Of a stretch of 64,000 nucleotides of DNA, positions 51,358-60,694 are shown in pieces (positions within the stretch are counted from its first letter, which is position 1; the number at the start of each line of letters is the position of its first letter). The position numbers were made by a program, and so were the translations under genes. Below the pieces are notes generated by a model. That model was given only the letters and a program-made list of their open reading frames with translations, ran no database searches and was not told the origin of the DNA. Where the stretch lies: positions 1 through 64,000 of the forward strand of contig JAFMHL010000021.1 of NCBI GenBank assembly GCA_017854535.1, written 5' to 3'. This DNA is from Nitratireductor sp. (lineage in GTDB: Bacteria > Pseudomonadota > Alphaproteobacteria > Rhizobiales > Rhizobiaceae).

Positions 51358-52758
51358 GTGTTGAAAGACTTGTTACACCCTGACCGCCTTTTTCCTGTTG
51401 AGCAATCCGCCAGAAACTTGGCGCGGAGTTTATTCCAAACTGTTGAAAAGCTGCCGATTATCTCTCCGCATGGGCACACGGATTCCCGATGGTGGGGTGA
51501 GAACCAGCCCTTCACGAACGCCGCAGAGTTATTCGTCATTCCTGACCATTATGTGGTCCGCATGTTGATTAGTCAGGGCATCAGTTTTGAAGCGCTGGGG
51601 ATTGGCGCCGATAGAGAACACGATCCTCGCAAAATATGGCGATGCTTTGCCAGCCACTATCGCCTGTTTGCTGCAACTCCATCGCAATTATGGTTAGACC
51701 ATGCATTTCAGGAAGTATTCGGCCTCACGGATCGATTGAGTGATAAAAACGCTGATGATTTTTTCGATGCTATTGGGGATAAGTTGACCAAACCGGAGTT
51801 TCGCCCTCGATCTCTTTATGACCGTTTCAACATCGAGGTTATCGCTACCACCGATAGCGCGCTAGACGACTTGAAGCAGCATCAGTTGGTTCAAAAATCT
51901 GATTGGAACGGGCGTGTCATACCCACTTATCGTCCAGATGCAGTTGTTGATCCAGATTTTGAAGGGTTTCAAGACAACCTTGATCAACTAGGAGAACTGA
52001 CCGGATGTGATACGCATGACTGGACAGGCTATCTCGATGCCCATCGAGCGCGACGTGCATTTTTCATTTCCATGGGAGCAACGGCCACCGACCACGGCCA
52101 TCCATCGGCATTTACTCAAGACCTATCTTTCAGCGATGCGAAAACGCTCTTCGGCAAAGTTCGGTCTGGCAAAAGTAGCGTTGATGAAAATGAGATATTC
52201 CGAGGCCAAATGCTGACAGAAATGGCACGCATGTCTGTTGATGACGGTTTGGTTATGCAACTGCATGCAGGTTCGTTTCGAAATCACAACAAATCTGTAT
52301 TTGAAAAATATGGTCGTGATCGCGGATTTGATATTCCAAAGCGAACAGGATTTGTTTCTGAATTGAAACCGCTGCTTGATGCTGTGGGCTTGAATCCCAA
52401 ATTTTCAATGATCCTGTTCACACTGGATGAAAGCACCTATTCGCGGGAGTTGGCTCCTTTGGTTGGCGCTTATCCAGGTTTGAAAATCGGCCCGCCATGG
52501 TGGTTCCATGATAGTTTTGAAGGCATGCGCAGATATCGCGAAACGGTTATAGAAACAGCAGGTTTTTATAACACAGTCGGGTTTAACGATGATACGCGTG
52601 CGTTATGCTCAATACCCGCAAGGCATGATGTGGCGCGACGGGCTGATTGTGCTTTCCTAGCAGAATTGGTCACGAGGCATAGGCTGGATGAAGACGAAGC
52701 CTATGAGCTGGCGCCCCTATTGGCGAACGGTTTTGCGCGGGAAACATATAAATTGTGA
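51358..52758 (+). CDS. uxaC: glucuronate isomerase
   Basis: PIISPHGHTDSRWWGENQPFTNAAELFVIPDHYVVRMLISQG and GPPWWFHDSFEGMRRYRE; GTG start. Confidence 0.96.
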   Translation: MLKDLLHPDRLFPVEQSARNLARSLFQTVEKLPIISPHGHTDSRWWGENQPFTNAAELFVIPDHYVVRMLISQGISFEALGIGADREHDPRKIWRCFASHYRLFAATPSQLWLDHAFQEVFGLTDRLSDKNADDFFDAIGDKLTKPEFRPRSLYDRFNIEVIATTDSALDDLKQHQLVQKSDWNGRVIPTYRPDAVVDPDFEGFQDNLDQLGELTGCDTHDWTGYLDAHRARRAFFISMGATATDHGHPSAFTQDLSFSDAKTLFGKVRSGKSSVDENEIFRGQMLTEMARMSVDDGLVMQLHAGSFRNHNKSVFEKYGRDRGFDIPKRTGFVSELKPLLDAVGLNPKFSMILFTLDESTYSRELAPLVGAYPGLKIGPPWWFHDSFEGMRRYRETVIETAGFYNTVGFNDDTRALCSIPARHDVARRADCAFLAELVTRHRLDEDEAYELAPLLANGFARETYKL

Positions 52759-52770
52759 GATGAGTAAATA

Positions 52771-53970
52771 ATGCGACAGACATGGCGTTGGTTCGGACCA
52801 GATGACAAAGTCACACTTTCAGACATCCGCCAAGCGGGTGCAGAAGGAATTGTGACTGCGCTCCACCAGTTTCCACCGGGCCAATTGTGGGATGAAGCTT
52901 CTATTCATCAGCGCCTTTCAGAAATCACGTCTAATGGTTTGAGTCTCACATGGGATGTGGTTGAAAGCCTGCCTATTAGTGAAGAAATCCGCACCGCTGG
53001 TCCCAACCGTGATGCTCATATCGCAATATGGATAGAAAGTATGGCGAACCTTGCCAAAGCTGGCGTCAAAGTGATTTGTTATAATTTTATGCCCGTGCTG
53101 GATTGGACCCGCACAAATTTGGCGGCACCTATGCCATCAGGAGCGAAGGCACTGCTTTTCGAGCTAAGTGACTTTGCTGCTTTTGATATCCATGCCCTCA
53201 AACGTGAAAATGCTGCAAAAGACTATCCAGTTGATATCGTCAAAAAGGCTAGTGAAATCGCTCAAAGGTTTACTGAAAAAGACATCCAAACACTGACAGC
53301 TAATATTCTTGCGGGATTACCGGGAGCCATGGAGAGTTGGACTCTAGACAGTTTACGCCAACGTCTTGCAGTCTATCGTGATATTGATGGCACGCAACTC
53401 AGGCAAAATCTGAAAACATTTCTTGAGGCCGTTATCCCCCATGCGGAAGCGTTGGATATGCGCCTTTGTTGTCATCCAGATGATCCGCCTTGGCCGCTGT
53501 TTGGCCTGCCCAGAATTATGTCGACCGAGAATGACTATCAATGGCTGGTTGACGCTGTGCCGAGCAAAGCCAATGGCATAACCTTTTGCACAGGCTCCTT
53601 AGGCGCACGCAGCGATAACGATCTTGTCGGTATGGTCGATAGACTGGGCAAGCATATTCATTTTCTCCATCTTAGAAATGTACGACGCCACTTTGAAACC
53701 ATTCCATGTTCGTTTCATGAGGACGAACATCTATCAGGCAGCACCGATATGGTTGCTGTCATCAAGGCTGTGTTGAAAGAACAGAATCGCAGGAAACAGG
53801 AAGGCCGACCTGACTGGCAAATCCCCATGCGCCCGGACCATGGGCAGGAAATACTGGATGATAAAAATCGTAAAGCAGCGCCCGGTTATCCGGCGATCGG
53901 CAGGTTAAAGGGGCTGGCGGAATTGCGCGGTGTCATGATGGCTTTGGAACATGGTGCGTCGTCAACATGA
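52771..53970 (+). CDS. uxuA: mannonate dehydratase
   Basis: MRQTWRWFGPDDKVTLSDIRQAGAEGIVTALH, CCHPDDPPWPLFGLPRIMS, MRPDHGQEILDD. Confidence 0.96.
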   Translation: MRQTWRWFGPDDKVTLSDIRQAGAEGIVTALHQFPPGQLWDEASIHQRLSEITSNGLSLTWDVVESLPISEEIRTAGPNRDAHIAIWIESMANLAKAGVKVICYNFMPVLDWTRTNLAAPMPSGAKALLFELSDFAAFDIHALKRENAAKDYPVDIVKKASEIAQRFTEKDIQTLTANILAGLPGAMESWTLDSLRQRLAVYRDIDGTQLRQNLKTFLEAVIPHAEALDMRLCCHPDDPPWPLFGLPRIMSTENDYQWLVDAVPSKANGITFCTGSLGARSDNDLVGMVDRLGKHIHFLHLRNVRRHFETIPCSFHEDEHLSGSTDMVAVIKAVLKEQNRRKQEGRPDWQIPMRPDHGQEILDDKNRKAAPGYPAIGRLKGLAELRGVMMALEHGASST

Positions 53971-55448
53971 ATGGGACCCATCGTGACCTGTCCAACCCGC
54001 ATAAAACGGGGATCCTTCACTTTGGTTTAGGAGCCTTTCACCGAGCCCATCAGGCAGATTTCACTCAAGATGCGATGGATGCGGTTGGCGGAGATTGGGG
54101 TATTGAAGCAGTTTCAATGCGAGATGCAAAACTGGCAAATGCCGTCAATCACCACAATGACTTTTCGTTACTCGTCAAGCGACCAGAAGGCGATGCGTAT
54201 AAGAGAGTAACTGCGATCAAAAAGGCATATTCCCTAGCCGATAATCCGACTATCATTGCTCAACGCATTGCGGCTGCTAATATTCACATCATTACGATTA
54301 CCGTCACGGAAAAAGGTTATGGGCTTGACCGGATAACCAGCGGGCTGGATACCAAAGACCCTATTGTGCAGCATGATCTGGCAAATCCATCTAGTCCAAA
54401 AGGGCTGCTTGGTATTTTGGTCGCGGGGCTAGATCTTAGGAAGCAAACTCTCGGCACTGGCCTGACTTTGATTTCTTGTGACAATCTGCCATCAAATGGC
54501 AAACTGCTCAAGCGACTGGTTTTGGAGTTCGCTAGAGTTTCCAATGGCGAGCTGGCAAATTGGATAGTGGATAAATGCACCTTTCCATGCTCGATGGTAG
54601 ATCGCATAACACCGGCATCGACGGACGTAACGCTCAACCTAGCTAGACAAAATCTTGGCCGTGATGATCCCTTAGCCGTTGAAACGGAACCATTTCGCCA
54701 ATGGGTGATCGAGGATGATTTCGCAGGACCAAGGCCCGCTTGGGACCGGGTTGGTGTCACATTTGTCAAAAATGTTGAGCCGTTTGAGCTTATGAAATTG
54801 CGCATGCTGAACGGCGCGCATTCGTTCATTGCCTATCTTGGAACTTTTCTCGAATTTACTGCTGTTCGCGATGTCATGGCGAACTCATCTTTTTCCAGTT
54901 TGATTGACCAGCATATGAAACTGGCCGGTGAAACGCTGCCCGAAATCCACGGATTCAATTTGGATGCATATAGGGCTGCACTTGTTGAGCGTTTCAAAAA
55001 TACTGCAATTGATCATCGCTGCATTCAGATAGCCATGGATGGTAGCCAGAAATTGCCTCAGCGTATATTCGCTGCAGCAAAAATTCGCCTTGACGCAGGA
55101 AAAAATATCTCGAGCTTTGCTTTAACTACCGCCCTATGGATGAAACATATTGAGGGCAAAACTGTTTTTGGTGCGCCTTTGCCGTTAAACGATCCGATGG
55201 CCGAAACTCTCAAAACTGCCATTATTCAATGCACTGGCAGTGCTGCTGATCAAACACATGCGTTGGGCAAGATAGATGGTCTAGAAACATATGGCCTGTT
55301 TACCAAACCGGAATGGCTCGCATCCGTTATCAGTGCAAAAAAACTATTGGATCGTTTAGAAACCCAACAAGCTAATTCTGGTGAAGCCACCATTGAATTT
55401 CACATCTCCGAAATTCAATGGTGGTTTATGGGTCCAATTAAAGCCTAA
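53967..55448 (+). CDS. uxuB: mannitol dehydrogenase family protein (fructuronate reductase)
   Basis: GILHFGLGAFHRAHQADFTQDAM, SCDNLPSNGKLLKRLVLEFA, LRMLNGAHSFIAYLG; ATGA overlap with uxuA. Confidence 0.93.
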   Translation: MNGTHRDLSNPHKTGILHFGLGAFHRAHQADFTQDAMDAVGGDWGIEAVSMRDAKLANAVNHHNDFSLLVKRPEGDAYKRVTAIKKAYSLADNPTIIAQRIAAANIHIITITVTEKGYGLDRITSGLDTKDPIVQHDLANPSSPKGLLGILVAGLDLRKQTLGTGLTLISCDNLPSNGKLLKRLVLEFARVSNGELANWIVDKCTFPCSMVDRITPASTDVTLNLARQNLGRDDPLAVETEPFRQWVIEDDFAGPRPAWDRVGVTFVKNVEPFELMKLRMLNGAHSFIAYLGTFLEFTAVRDVMANSSFSSLIDQHMKLAGETLPEIHGFNLDAYRAALVERFKNTAIDHRCIQIAMDGSQKLPQRIFAAAKIRLDAGKNISSFALTTALWMKHIEGKTVFGAPLPLNDPMAETLKTAIIQCTGSAADQTHALGKIDGLETYGLFTKPEWLASVISAKKLLDRLETQQANSGEATIEFHISEIQWWFMGPIKA

Positions 55449-56317
55449 GCTAGACCCAAAAGACGCGCTGCATTTCCTTTGATGATATCGGGGCGCAGTT
55501 CGTCTTTGATGTTGATTTTCTCAAAATCAGCAAGCCAGCGTTCGGGGGTGATCATCGGCCAATCGGATCCAAACAAAACTTTCTTTCTCAAAATCGAATT
55601 GCAATAACGCACTAGGATTTCAGGAAAATATTTCGGAGACCAACCACTTAGATCGATATAAACATTTGGCTTGTGTTGAGCCACGGCAAGCGCTTCTTCT
55701 TGCCAGGGAAATGAGGGATGTGCCAAAATGATCTTCATCTCAGGAAAATCCACGGCCACATCGTCCATATACATTGGGTTGGAATATTTCAGGCGCATGC
55801 CATTGCCGCCCGGCATACCAGAGCCGACACCAGTCTGACCCGTATGGAAAAGCGCAATTCCGCCTTCCTCTGCAATGGCTTCGTATAATCCGTAGGCCAT
55901 TCGGTCATTGGGATAAAAACCCTGCATGGTCGGGTGGAACTTGAAACCTTTGATTCCAAAATCTTTAATCAGGCGCCGTGCTTCACGCTGTCCAAGTTTG
56001 CCCTTATGGGGGTCGATACTGGCAAAGGGAATCAGTACATCAGAATTATCCGCTGCAATTTCAGCTACTTCTTCATTGGCATAGCGCCGATAGCCCGTCT
56101 CGCGTTCTGAATCGACTGGAAAAATAACTGCCGCAATATTCTGTTCGCGATAGTGCGCCGCCGTTTCAACCATGGTAGGCGGATGGGTCCAAGGCGCACG
56201 GAAATATTTCGCCATGGTCGATTGCAGATCATCATAGCCATCATCCCCGTGGCAACCACAAGGCTCTTCTGCATGGGTATGGATATCAATGGCACGGACT
56301 TTAGATATATCGATCAT
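55445..56317 (-). CDS. amidohydrolase family 2 (metal-dependent TIM-barrel hydrolase)
   Basis: AIDIHTHAEEPCG, GFKFHPTMQGFYPND, ILAHPSFPWQEEAL, LFGSDWPMITPERWL. Confidence 0.92.
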   Translation of the reverse strand: MIDISKVRAIDIHTHAEEPCGCHGDDGYDDLQSTMAKYFRAPWTHPPTMVETAAHYREQNIAAVIFPVDSERETGYRRYANEEVAEIAADNSDVLIPFASIDPHKGKLGQREARRLIKDFGIKGFKFHPTMQGFYPNDRMAYGLYEAIAEEGGIALFHTGQTGVGSGMPGGNGMRLKYSNPMYMDDVAVDFPEMKIILAHPSFPWQEEALAVAQHKPNVYIDLSGWSPKYFPEILVRYCNSILRKKVLFGSDWPMITPERWLADFEKINIKDELRPDIIKGNAARLLGLA

Positions 56318-56802
56318 AGTTTTGATCCTCCTGCAATCTCAATTTTCTTCAGAACTTCCATCAACGTCACAAGTGATTGCGCATCGGTATCGCCGAGGAT
56401 TTGTCGTTCGTGTTTTTGCACTGCGCGAACAGCTTTTTCACAAAGCCGCCTTCCCGCCAATGTTGCCTGAATTAGCCAGACCCGTCGATCTGTTGCCAAT
56501 CGCTCCCGAATGATTAAGTCGCGACGCTCTAACCCATCCAAAGCAACCACCAAGTTCGGCGCTTCTATGGAAAGGGCGTCGGCGATCTGGGACTGGCGAA
56601 TTCCGTTGTTGTCAATGATCATCACCAGAACTGAAAAACTGACCATGCGCAAATCAAAAGCTGACAGTGTTTCGTTCAAATCCGCTTGAATGACATTGAA
56701 GGTTCGTTTCGTTTGATAGCCGACAAATCCTCTCAAGGTTTTATCAGACACATCTAATACGCCACTGGTTTGCTCATTTGTAGTTTGACTTGCGAAACTC
56801 AT
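56314..56802 (-). CDS. MarR family transcriptional regulator
   Basis: wHTH: GIRQSQIADALSIEAPNLVVALDGLERRDLIIRERLATDRRVWLI. Confidence 0.92.
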   Translation of the reverse strand: MSFASQTTNEQTSGVLDVSDKTLRGFVGYQTKRTFNVIQADLNETLSAFDLRMVSFSVLVMIIDNNGIRQSQIADALSIEAPNLVVALDGLERRDLIIRERLATDRRVWLIQATLAGRRLCEKAVRAVQKHERQILGDTDAQSLVTLMEVLKKIEIAGGSKL

Positions 56803-57563
56803 CGAAACGTCGGTGCTCTTTTTTCAAGAAAGGCAGCAAGTCCTTCTTGGGCATCGGGGCTTGTCTGCGCAATAGCGGCGCAAAGGCTCTCGGTAAACAA
56901 CCCGTCCGTCTTTGACATATCCGCGATCCGGCTGATTGCCTGGATCATGATGTAATTTGATAATGGCGCATTGCCTGCGATTTTATGAGCCATGTCTGTG
57001 GCCGTTTGAAGCGCCTTACCTTCTTCAACCAAATAGTGGACCAAGCCCAAAGCATGGCCTTCGTCGGCATTGTATTTGCGGCCTGTTAACATCATTTCGG
57101 TCATGCGATCAGCGCCTAAAATCCGCCCAATGCGAACGGTTGCACCACCGCCAACAAATATACCGCGCCGACCTTCAGGCAATTGAAAGATTGTTGACGG
57201 CTCAGCAATGCGCACATGAGTAGATGCTGCAATTTCCAATCCGCCGCCAATCACCGCCCCAAACATTGCGGAGACCACAGGAAGGCCGCTGTACTGGATT
57301 TTTTCCATCACCTGATGCCAGCCGCGAGAATGCTTCATTGTACCCTCGGCGTCTCGGGCAACATGTTCGCTTAAATCAAGGCCGGAACAAAAATGTCCTG
57401 CTGTTCCGGTCAATACGGCAACTTTGACCCCCTCAGGTGGCTTGGTGAAAAACCCATCAATGGCTTCCAGCAATGCATCGCACATGGCGTTGCGCTTGTC
57501 TGGCCTGTTCATGGTTAAAACAGCCACATCATTTTCGATTTCAATTTTCAGCATTTCAGCCAT
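56799..57563 (-). CDS. enoyl-CoA hydratase/crotonase family protein
   Basis: TMNRPDKRNAMCDALLEAI, GHFCSGLDLSEH, FGAVIGGGLEIAASTHVRIAE. Confidence 0.93.
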   Translation of the reverse strand: MAEMLKIEIENDVAVLTMNRPDKRNAMCDALLEAIDGFFTKPPEGVKVAVLTGTAGHFCSGLDLSEHVARDAEGTMKHSRGWHQVMEKIQYSGLPVVSAMFGAVIGGGLEIAASTHVRIAEPSTIFQLPEGRRGIFVGGGATVRIGRILGADRMTEMMLTGRKYNADEGHALGLVHYLVEEGKALQTATDMAHKIAGNAPLSNYIMIQAISRIADMSKTDGLFTESLCAAIAQTSPDAQEGLAAFLEKRAPTFR

Positions 57564-58382
57564 CTATCCTGCTCCAAACAAATTACCACCAGCATCTGTT
57601 ATCATATTTGAATAAAGATTATAAGATATAACTATTTTTAAGTACCCAGCAATCAACATATGAAAAAACCGGCTATCACAAGGATGCCAGCTTTTTAAAC
57701 TTATTAATAATCGCGCATTGTGCAGATAGCCACTCACTCCCACTCGATTATTTGGAAAGTGCGTAAGCGTTTGAACTATATGCGCATTCACCTGCGGCAA
57801 TTCGCGCATACCGCCACAGATACCGTCAATAAGCTAAACTCTTGAAAAATAATGTTTAATAATCATGGGGTTACGTCATTCACTTTTTGGTCCATATGAT
57901 AAATTTGGACGTGAAATTATCACTGTGTAAAACTTGTTCGATTTACTACCTAACTTCAAATTTCACAATTTGAAAACATTTTTGAGTAGATCCTACTACC
58001 AAGATTTAAATTTGGAAGCAATCTTTTGGGCACTTTAAGCTATTACAGAATGTCTTAAGAGGGCGGAAAGAAGACCTTTGGGAAAGCTCAACCCTTTTGT
58101 GCAAAATCATAAAAAGCAGACTTTCAGTGGATTTTGATATCCGATTTCTCCCTTACCGCCGTATACTTGCTTAGAACTCAAGTTTGACATCGCTAAGCGA
58201 TTAGTTGAAGTTATTCTACCCGACAACCACGCCTCCTTTTATTGATCTCATTCTAGATTAACTGAATCTCCAAATCACAAGCATCCAGTAATATGAAACC
58301 GCAGATGCATATTCTCCGTATCGTAATTGCAGAAATCAGTGATATGGTATTTGCATAACCAATGTTAGGAATTGGGTAAGCG

Positions 58383-59291
58383 GTGGCATTTACTATTCGA
58401 CAACTTCAATATTTTGTGGCTGTGGCCGAAGTTGGAACGGTGTCGGGCGCCGCACAAGTCATTTCGATTTCACAATCATCTGTTACAGAAGCAATAAAGG
58501 AACTTGAGAACGATCTTGGCGTATCGCTTTTTGAGCGCCATTCACGCGGCCTGAACATCACACACAAAGGGCATCAGTTTCTGCGCCACGCCAGAATGAT
58601 CCTGAACAATGTGTCAGGAGCTAGAATGGCCTTTGACGAACCGAAAGATGATGAGCCAAGGGTTTTGCAGCTTGGCGTAACATCGCTCGTTGCGGGCTAC
58701 ATCCTTTCGGATATCCTGTCCCGCTACCGGCGCGCCTACCCTTCAGTGAGCGTGCGGGCAATTGAAGATGACGGCAGTTATCTGGAGCACTTGCTGGTTG
58801 GTGGCGAACTTGATGCAGCCGTGATGGTTATCTCCAATGTTCGCGACCAGGATGCGTTGCAGGCGGAAATTCTCGAAACCTCACCTTATAGATTATGGCT
58901 TCCCATGGGGCACGAACTCACCACTGTGGAACGCATCACGCCGGGCGATCTTTCATCTGAGCCATTGATCATGCTGACAATCGATGAAATTGAAGAAGCA
59001 ACCGGAAAACTTCTCGGAAGCCTTGGAGCCACGCCGGAAATTGCTTTTAGAACGCGTTCGGTAGAAGCGGTGCGCGGGCTAGTGGCAACCGGAGCGGGCC
59101 TGGCGCTCTTGCCGCAACTCATTTACCGGCCATGGTCGTTGGAAGGGGACCGAATTGAAAGCAGGGATGTTTCTGCGGCACTGCCTGTTGTTCAGGTGGG
59201 GATTGTCTGGCGTCGAGGCTCTGCTCTTCCTCAAGCCGCTCGAGATTTCATTGCAATCGCGCAATCGCAAAATTTGACAAGGCAGAAGTGA
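58383..59291 (+). CDS. LysR family transcriptional regulator
   Basis: N-terminal HTH: RQLQYFVAVAEVGTVSGAAQVISISQSSVTEAIKELENDLGVSLFERHSRGLNITHKG; GTG start. Confidence 0.95.
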   Translation: MAFTIRQLQYFVAVAEVGTVSGAAQVISISQSSVTEAIKELENDLGVSLFERHSRGLNITHKGHQFLRHARMILNNVSGARMAFDEPKDDEPRVLQLGVTSLVAGYILSDILSRYRRAYPSVSVRAIEDDGSYLEHLLVGGELDAAVMVISNVRDQDALQAEILETSPYRLWLPMGHELTTVERITPGDLSSEPLIMLTIDEIEEATGKLLGSLGATPEIAFRTRSVEAVRGLVATGAGLALLPQLIYRPWSLEGDRIESRDVSAALPVVQVGIVWRRGSALPQAARDFIAIAQSQNLTRQK

Positions 59292-59475
59292 TTTCGGTTT
59301 TTCCGATAGTATATTTCTGAATTTTGAATTTGCGAAATTTGTCATTTTTGAGCAGTTTATATCCGGCGTCTTTAGTTTCTTCTCAACCAGAAGAATTGGC
59401 GATGAGGGAGGATGTTCATCTGCAACTGTCGCCGCTATCGTGTGCAATCGGGAAAACGCTTAGGGAGAGAATGTC

Positions 59476-60615
59476 ATGTACATCAAGAAATTTATTACTT
59501 CTACACTTGCAGCAACACTTGCGCTTAGCACAGCTGCCCAGGCAGCAGGTGAAGGTCAGGTAAATATTGTCGCCTGGGCCGGATATATCGAGCGCGGCGA
59601 GACGGACAAAAATTTTGACTGGGTTACCGGATTTGAAAAGTCTACGGGCTGCAAGGTCAATGTCAAAACGGCCAATACATCTGACGAAATGGTGGCCCTG
59701 ATGAATGAAGGCGGCTTCGATCTGGTAACAGCTTCCGGCGACGCTTCTTTGCGACTTATTGCCGGTAAGCGGGTTCAGGAAATAGATCTGAGCAAAATAC
59801 CTAGCTGGGGCACCATTGATGATCGTTTGAAAAATGCGCCATGGCACACTGTGGATGGTAAGCATTATGGCGTCCCTTATATGTGGGGCCCAAACGTCTT
59901 GATGTACAACACTGATGTTTTCAAGGAGGCGCCAAAAAGTTGGGATGTGGTGTTCAAGGAAATGACATTGCCGGACGGAAAGTCAAACATGGGGCGCGTA
60001 CAGGCCTACGACGGCCCAATCCATGTTGCCGATGCAGCAAACTACCTGATGAAGCATCAGCCTGAACTGGGCATCACCAGCCCTTATGAACTCAATCCGG
60101 ATCAATATGCCGCCGCTTTGGATTTGCTTCGGGGGCAGCGCAAGATTGTATCGCGCTATTGGCATGACGCATTCATTCAAATGGATGACTTTACAAATGA
60201 AGGCGTTGTTGCATCTGGCTCGTGGCCATTTCAGGTCAATATTCTGAAATCCAAAGGTGCGCCGGTAGCATCGACAATTCCAGAAGAAGGCGCCACTGGT
60301 TGGGCCGATACAACCATGATGCACGCAGAAGCAGCAAACCCGGAATGCGCTTACATGTGGATGGAGCATACTTTGACATCTAACCTGATGAGCGATTTAT
60401 CAGTTTGGTTTGGTGCGAATCCGGCAGTATTGGCGGCATGCACCGATGGGCGGGGTATGCAAACGGCAGAAGGATGCACAACCAATGGTCTGGAAGATTT
60501 TGACAAGATCAAATTTTGGACAACGCCTGTGTCTAAATGCGCATCACAAAACGATACTTGCGTACCTTACTACAAATGGGTCAGTGATTATATCGGTGTA
60601 ATCGGCGGTCGCTGA
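59476..60615 (+). CDS. ABC transporter substrate-binding protein (spermidine/putrescine type, YdcS-like)
   Basis: Signal peptide; VNIVAWAGYIERGETDKNFDWVTGFEKSTGCKVN and YGVPYMWGPNVLMYNTDVFKEAPKSW. Confidence 0.93.
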   Translation: MYIKKFITSTLAATLALSTAAQAAGEGQVNIVAWAGYIERGETDKNFDWVTGFEKSTGCKVNVKTANTSDEMVALMNEGGFDLVTASGDASLRLIAGKRVQEIDLSKIPSWGTIDDRLKNAPWHTVDGKHYGVPYMWGPNVLMYNTDVFKEAPKSWDVVFKEMTLPDGKSNMGRVQAYDGPIHVADAANYLMKHQPELGITSPYELNPDQYAAALDLLRGQRKIVSRYWHDAFIQMDDFTNEGVVASGSWPFQVNILKSKGAPVASTIPEEGATGWADTTMMHAEAANPECAYMWMEHTLTSNLMSDLSVWFGANPAVLAACTDGRGMQTAEGCTTNGLEDFDKIKFWTTPVSKCASQNDTCVPYYKWVSDYIGVIGGR

Positions 60616-60652
60616 GCGCTCTCTTCATAAATTGAGATATCGAAAAATCAAC

Positions 60653-60678
60653 TATCCGCCAGATTTTTCTGGCGGATA
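60653..60678 (+). promoter_or_regulatory. intercistronic hairpin between substrate-binding and ATPase genes
   Basis: TATCCGCCAGA-TTTT-TCTGGCGGATA, 11-bp perfect stem, 4-nt loop, no U-tract. Confidence 0.85.
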
Positions 60679-60694
60679 CCAACCCGGATGTCCC

